DNA of 28,626 nt, from IMG/VR virus record IMGVR_UViG_3300042301_003626, positions 1 through 28,626 of that record; one strand, given 5' to 3'. The notes under the pieces are model-generated. The model was given only the letters and a program-made list of their open reading frames with translations, was not told the origin of the DNA and ran no database searches. A program made the translations under genes and the position numbers. Source of the DNA: a virus. Each line of letters starts with the position of its first letter. Position 1 is the stretch's first letter. Shown piece by piece: positions 25,793 through 28,626 of this stretch.

Positions 25793-26008
25793 TTATTTAG
25801 CTTTCATTGTATCGGAATACTTTGGAGCCGATGCTACTTCACCACCTCTGCCTGTTTTAAATTTTGCAGCAGTAAGTACTTGGTCATCTATTTTTTTCAA
25901 ATCATTTGTAGTGTATGGTGTTTTAGCAGCCACTCCAGCATCAAATCCTAATTTATCAACTCCTAAAGATGATTGAGATGATTTGTATAATTCTAAAATC
26001 TTTGACAT
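25793..26008 (-). CDS. Small protein of unknown function (71 aa)
   Basis: I do not recognise this protein. It begins MSKILELYKSSQSSLG, has no hydrophobic membrane segment and is moderately charged, ending in a basic tail (YSDTMKAK). The GVDKLGFDAG and TGRGGEVAS segments suggest a largely extended chain. It sits 29 bases downstream of the 317-aa structural-type gene and 10 bases upstream of the resolvase, within one orientation and with an A-rich leader. It may be a small virion-associated or regulatory protein. The compact spacing and unbroken frame support it as a real gene. Confidence 0.6.
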   Translation of the reverse strand: MSKILELYKSSQSSLGVDKLGFDAGVAAKTPYTTNDLKKIDDQVLTAAKFKTGRGGEVASAPKYSDTMKAK

Positions 26009-26025
26009 ATTTTTATTTGTTTATT

Positions 26026-26034
26026 AATAAATAT
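26026..26034 (-). promoter_or_regulatory. Variant ATATTTATT element upstream of the 71-aa gene
   Basis: This is one mismatch from the recurring ATATTTATA nonamer and lies 17 bases before the ATG at 26006-26008, the same spacing as at 665-673. It partly reaches toward the end of the 317-aa gene. Confidence 0.25.
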
Positions 26035-26037
26035 TGA

Positions 26038-26991
26038 TTATGTATCAAAACGAACAATAAAGTTCACAGGAAAATCAGGTTCAGACTTAATTGGTTGTGG
26101 AAGTTTAGCAACAGCCACTAAATCGCAATTATCATCATACAATCCGATTGTTGTAATAAATGGTGTTAAAAATGAACCAGTACTATCTACTGAACCACTT
26201 AAATCAATATGTTCAAATCCACCACTAATAGCGCTATTAACACTTGAGCCATATCTGAAATCTAAAGTAGTACCATTATCTAATGCTGTTTTCTTTCTAA
26301 TATATCTAACCGGTTGCTCTTCATTGATTGTTCTAACAATTCCATCGGTATCTGTAAAAGTAGAAGTAACACCACCCACTTTAACAACTGCTGAAGGGTT
26401 TTGAGAAATATTAAATTCATCTTCGTTTACGATTAGTAAATATTCATTTTCATAAATAGTTTCGGTTGATTTAAACTCTATTTGCCAATCACCTGTTAAT
26501 GTACTATTTAGTGAAGCAGTGTGAGTATATACAACCAATCCATGGTCATAAAATACATCTCCAACTATTGTAGTTCCATTCATTAAAGAACCAGACCCAT
26601 TTTCAACAAATGTAGTAGATGTAACACTATCGGTTAAAGATAAACTTCCTTTTTTAATTTCTTCACCGAATATAGATTGTGGAATAGCTAATATTTTAGC
26701 CTTACCATTAAATACTCTTTCCCCACTTACAGCCGCCGGTTGATGAGATTTAGTTCCAACTCTATAAAACGGATTATCTACATTTGCATAGAATAAAGAA
26801 TTTAATTGTCCGTATAAAGAGTGTTTATTATATGTAACCCCATTTCCAAGAGTTACATCATTAGCTGTATCATAAAATAATGTATTTTCAGCTTGCATTA
26901 AAGTAATATCAGAACCACTTACAAAACTCCACTCTTTGTAGGCTTTGAATGGTCTAATACTAACATCCGATTTAGGTATTTTTTTTAACAT
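26038..26991 (-). CDS. Virion structural-type protein, paralogue of the 404-aa protein
   Basis: This 317-aa protein is rich in Ser, Thr, Val and Asn with few Lys clusters, typical of T4-like virion or baseplate components. It shares an ordered motif set with the 404-aa product upstream: FYDHGLVVY (147-155), EFNISQNPS (192-200) and a C-terminal module ITTIGLYDDNCDLVAVAKL (279-297). The counterparts are FYPDAGIMLL, EFNFSNNPT and ITSVGLYDDANELLAVAKT. Both end in alternating beta residues (FIVRFDT / AIKVKLDF). The motif set is familiar from conserved structural proteins of marine T4-like phages, but I cannot assign a gene number. The gene is separated from the upstream one by an intrinsic terminator. 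Confidence 0.7.
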   Translation of the reverse strand: MLKKIPKSDVSIRPFKAYKEWSFVSGSDITLMQAENTLFYDTANDVTLGNGVTYNKHSLYGQLNSLFYANVDNPFYRVGTKSHQPAAVSGERVFNGKAKILAIPQSIFGEEIKKGSLSLTDSVTSTTFVENGSGSLMNGTTIVGDVFYDHGLVVYTHTASLNSTLTGDWQIEFKSTETIYENEYLLIVNEDEFNISQNPSAVVKVGGVTSTFTDTDGIVRTINEEQPVRYIRKKTALDNGTTLDFRYGSSVNSAISGGFEHIDLSGSVDSTGSFLTPFITTIGLYDDNCDLVAVAKLPQPIKSEPDFPVNFIVRFDT

Positions 26992-26997
26992 ATCGTA

Positions 26998-27006
26998 TAT
27001 AAATAT
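26998..27006 (-). promoter_or_regulatory. ATATTTATA element upstream of the 317-aa gene
   Basis: The coding-sense nonamer ATATTTATA lies 6 bases before the ATG at 26989-26991, just after the intrinsic terminator of the preceding gene. A new transcription start is needed here if the terminator works, which makes this one of the better placed copies. Confidence 0.38.
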
Positions 27007-27010
27007 TCAG

Positions 27011-27038
27011 AAACTAAAAACCCACCAAAAAGGTGGGT
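27011..27038 (-). terminator. Intrinsic (Rho-independent) terminator after the 404-aa gene
   Basis: In the coding sense ACCCACC-TTTTT-GGTGGGT forms a perfect 7-bp GC-rich stem with a 5-base loop (arms at 27032-27038 and 27020-27026). It is followed by TTTTAGTTTC. It is the only GC-rich hairpin of this kind noticed in the window and sits in the 71-base gap between the 404-aa and 317-aa genes. Confidence 0.88.
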
Positions 27039-27062
27039 CAGTAGTTTATTAGTTATTTCCGA

Positions 27063-28277
27063 TTAGAAATCCAACTTTACTTTTATTGCTACTTCTTTAT
27101 CAAATGATTTTTCAATTGGTTTAGAAGTTTTTGCTACTGCTAATAATTCATTTGCATCATCATATAAACCTACTGAAGTGATATACACCTTAGGGTCTCT
27201 TTCGAATGTTGCCTGAACGAATTGTCCAACTGAACCCGTTATAAATGTTGGGTTATTAGAGAAGTTAAATTCTCTATTGTTTGCTCTTACGAAATAGTGA
27301 GATGTTGAAACATTCTCAGTTCTACGAGCTTGGAAATCAGCACTAGCACTAATTGCTTGATATAATTTCATATTATTAGTAGCGTTATGGTATGTATCCG
27401 CCGCTGATGCTGATGAAAATGTTACTCCTAACCCAGCTGCTACTGCTGAAGGATTAAGTAACATAATACCTGCATCAGGATAGAATAATCCCCATCCTTG
27501 TCCATTAGAAGCAGTTACAGAACTAATAGTTCCTTCATTTGCAGTTCCAATGTTTAATGCTCCACTTACCATATTAAATACCCTACCACTTGCACCAACC
27601 GCTTCAGTTTGACCTGAATCATCTATCAATGAAATAACAGTAGAACCATTTTTCAAATTTAATTGAATATTACCTGGATCTAATTGTTCTTTATATCTAG
27701 CTCTATTTACATTAATTGCAAATAAATCACTTATATTTTGTCCGCCAGCAGTTGTTCCATTATATACACTAAAGTATGTATCACCACTATCCAATAATAA
27801 ATTACGGAATTGTGAATAAATAGCTTTAGTAGGAAGTGTTGAACTATCCGTTTGGTCTAAAGTAGGTGCACCTCCACCACTAATATGTCCGTATGCAATT
27901 GAAAACTGCACTTCAGCTGATGAAGATGTTGCGTTTTCATTATATACATCTAAATAGTATTTACCACTTGCAGATGAACTCTGAGCGGAAGAAGTATGGA
28001 ATGTTGTTAATGAACCTGCATCACTACTCCAAATACCAGAAGTTACAACTTCAGTTCTATTTGTTACTTTATCAATTGAACCGAACTTTTTATAAATACC
28101 ATTAGTTACGGTAGTGATATCAGTGCTGATTTGCTCACCCTGCCCCAAAAATTGGTTTACGATGTTTACTAATTCGTTAGTATCAACGGGAGTGCCAGCG
28201 GTGTTTGCTGCACCGGCCAAATATTGTGAAATATTACTTGCTAATAGGGCTCCTCTATTATCTCTTATTACTGCCAT
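27063..28277 (-). CDS. Virion structural-type protein (404 aa)
   Basis: This protein starts MAVIRDNRGALLASNISQYL, then a Ser/Ala/Thr-rich beta-prone middle. The C-terminal 78 residues hold EFNFSNNPT (336-344), ITSVGLYDDANELLAVAKT (366-384) and a final strand AIKVKLDF. The motifs GWGLFYPDAGIMLLNP and ASGRVFNM are also echoed in the 317-aa protein, so the two are paralogues. The composition and lack of enzyme motifs point to a baseplate, neck or tail component; the precise position is unknown. It starts 7 bases after the stop of the edge-cut gene, and a terminator follows, so these two genes probably close one transcript. Confidence 0.72.
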   Translation of the reverse strand: MAVIRDNRGALLASNISQYLAGAANTAGTPVDTNELVNIVNQFLGQGEQISTDITTVTNGIYKKFGSIDKVTNRTEVVTSGIWSSDAGSLTTFHTSSAQSSSASGKYYLDVYNENATSSSAEVQFSIAYGHISGGGAPTLDQTDSSTLPTKAIYSQFRNLLLDSGDTYFSVYNGTTAGGQNISDLFAINVNRARYKEQLDPGNIQLNLKNGSTVISLIDDSGQTEAVGASGRVFNMVSGALNIGTANEGTISSVTASNGQGWGLFYPDAGIMLLNPSAVAAGLGVTFSSASAADTYHNATNNMKLYQAISASADFQARRTENVSTSHYFVRANNREFNFSNNPTFITGSVGQFVQATFERDPKVYITSVGLYDDANELLAVAKTSKPIEKSFDKEVAIKVKLDF

Positions 28278-28284
28278 AGTTTAT

Positions 28285-28626
28285 TTATTGTACATATGTT
28301 ACGGTTACTGGAATCGTTTGTGAACCACCTGTTTCGTTACCATAAACAGTTATAGTTGTTCTGATAGATGAAGTTAAAGATGGGTTTGGAATAAACTTAA
28401 ATGTTAATCCCTTTGCTACTGCAGCTGTTGCTGAAACATCATCTCCGATAAATACTGGAACAGTACCCACATCGGATGTTACACCTTCACCTACAATATC
28501 ACCTGCATTTTTATTAGAAAGGATAATTGTGTATCCTAATCTTCTATTTCCTGCCGGCGATGTAGTTGGAGATAATGATACCTCACCACTTCTTTGATTA
28601 ACTGCTATGTTAGGAACACCAAATTC
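28285..28626 (-). CDS. Structural-type protein, 5' end cut by window edge
   Basis: The frame is open from the right edge to the TAA at 28285-28287 (113 visible residues), so the start lies outside. The visible part begins EFGVPNIAVNQRSGEVSLSP and contains RRLGYTIILSNKNAG, GLTFKFIPNPSLTS and a final ITVYGN-TIPVTVTYVQ strand. It looks like a beta-rich Ig-like or virion surface domain. A GTG at 28468-28470 could mimic a start, but coding-type sequence continues upstream of it, so the gene is better read as truncated. No family is recognised. Confidence 0.65.
   Translation of the reverse strand, partial: EFGVPNIAVNQRSGEVSLSPTTSPAGNRRLGYTIILSNKNAGDIVGEGVTSDVGTVPVFIGDDVSATAAVAKGLTFKFIPNPSLTSSIRTTITVYGNETGGSQTIPVTVTYVQ

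Noticed and set aside
28282-28289. AATAAATA as a late promoter of the 404-aa gene
   Set aside because: It overlaps the stop codon of the upstream gene and lies only 4 bases before the ATG, too close for a promoter core with a leader.
28285-28470. Complete 61-aa gene starting at GTG 28470
   Set aside because: The same frame stays open and protein-like to the right edge, so it is the tail of a larger cut gene.

Overview
This window is a tightly packed piece of a large tailed-phage genome with T4-like (myovirus-type) replication and packaging genes. It is AT-rich, and almost every gene lies on the minus strand, so transcription runs from the right edge to the left. The evidence for a T4-like phage is a gp17-type large terminase with ATPase and nuclease motifs, a CHC2-TOPRIM (gp61-type) primase, and gp47/gp46 (Mre11/Rad50-type) recombination functions. 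These sit beside very long fibre/adhesin genes. No tRNA, CRISPR array or insertion sequence was seen. Start codons are not preceded by Shine-Dalgarno sequences but by A/T-only leaders. With the low GC this fits a phage of Bacteroidota/Flavobacteria, but the host call is an inference. The genes at both edges are cut by the window. The longest stretch without a gene is about 105 bases (20961-21065), so no stretch of more than 300 bases lacks a gene.

Layout in transcription order (right to left): a cut structural-type gene and a 404-aa virion-type protein, closed by a clear intrinsic terminator (27011-27038). Next comes a 317-aa paralogue of the 404-aa protein, a 71-aa unknown, a T7 endonuclease I-type Holliday junction resolvase, and a translationally coupled pair: primase, then a gp47-gp46 fusion. 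The only plus-strand gene, a 61-aa ribbon-helix-helix protein (21066-21251), overlaps the 3' end of the fusion gene. Then follow a 2034-aa fibre with a C-terminal S74 intramolecular chaperone, a 1628-aa Ig/PKD-like adhesin with a C-terminal Hint (intein-like) domain, a 147-aa protein that looks like a decayed Hint domain, and a 469-aa galactosyltransferase with a lectin-like insertion. After these come a 1454-aa multidomain ('polyvalent') protein, a 222-aa Cys4 protein, a 215-aa membrane/lipoprotein, the large terminase, and an edge-cut DUF5872-like protein.

Functional reading: the right-central block makes DNA-processing enzymes (priming, end resection, junction resolution). The central block builds and matures the receptor-binding apparatus, with two different self-processing modules (S74 and Hint) in adjacent genes. 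The left block packages DNA and supplies a giant protein that combines an HxGH nucleotidyltransferase, an HExxH metallopeptidase and an ATP-ligase-type nucleotidyltransferase.

The most interesting points are: the 1454-aa protein; the active/decayed Hint pair; a LamG-like domain nested inside a family-7 galactosyltransferase; the gp47-gp46 fusion; four exactly 10-bp-phased ACT boxes in front of the ribbon-helix-helix gene; and a nonamer (ATATTTATA in the coding sense) that recurs upstream of late-type genes but not of the DNA-processing genes.
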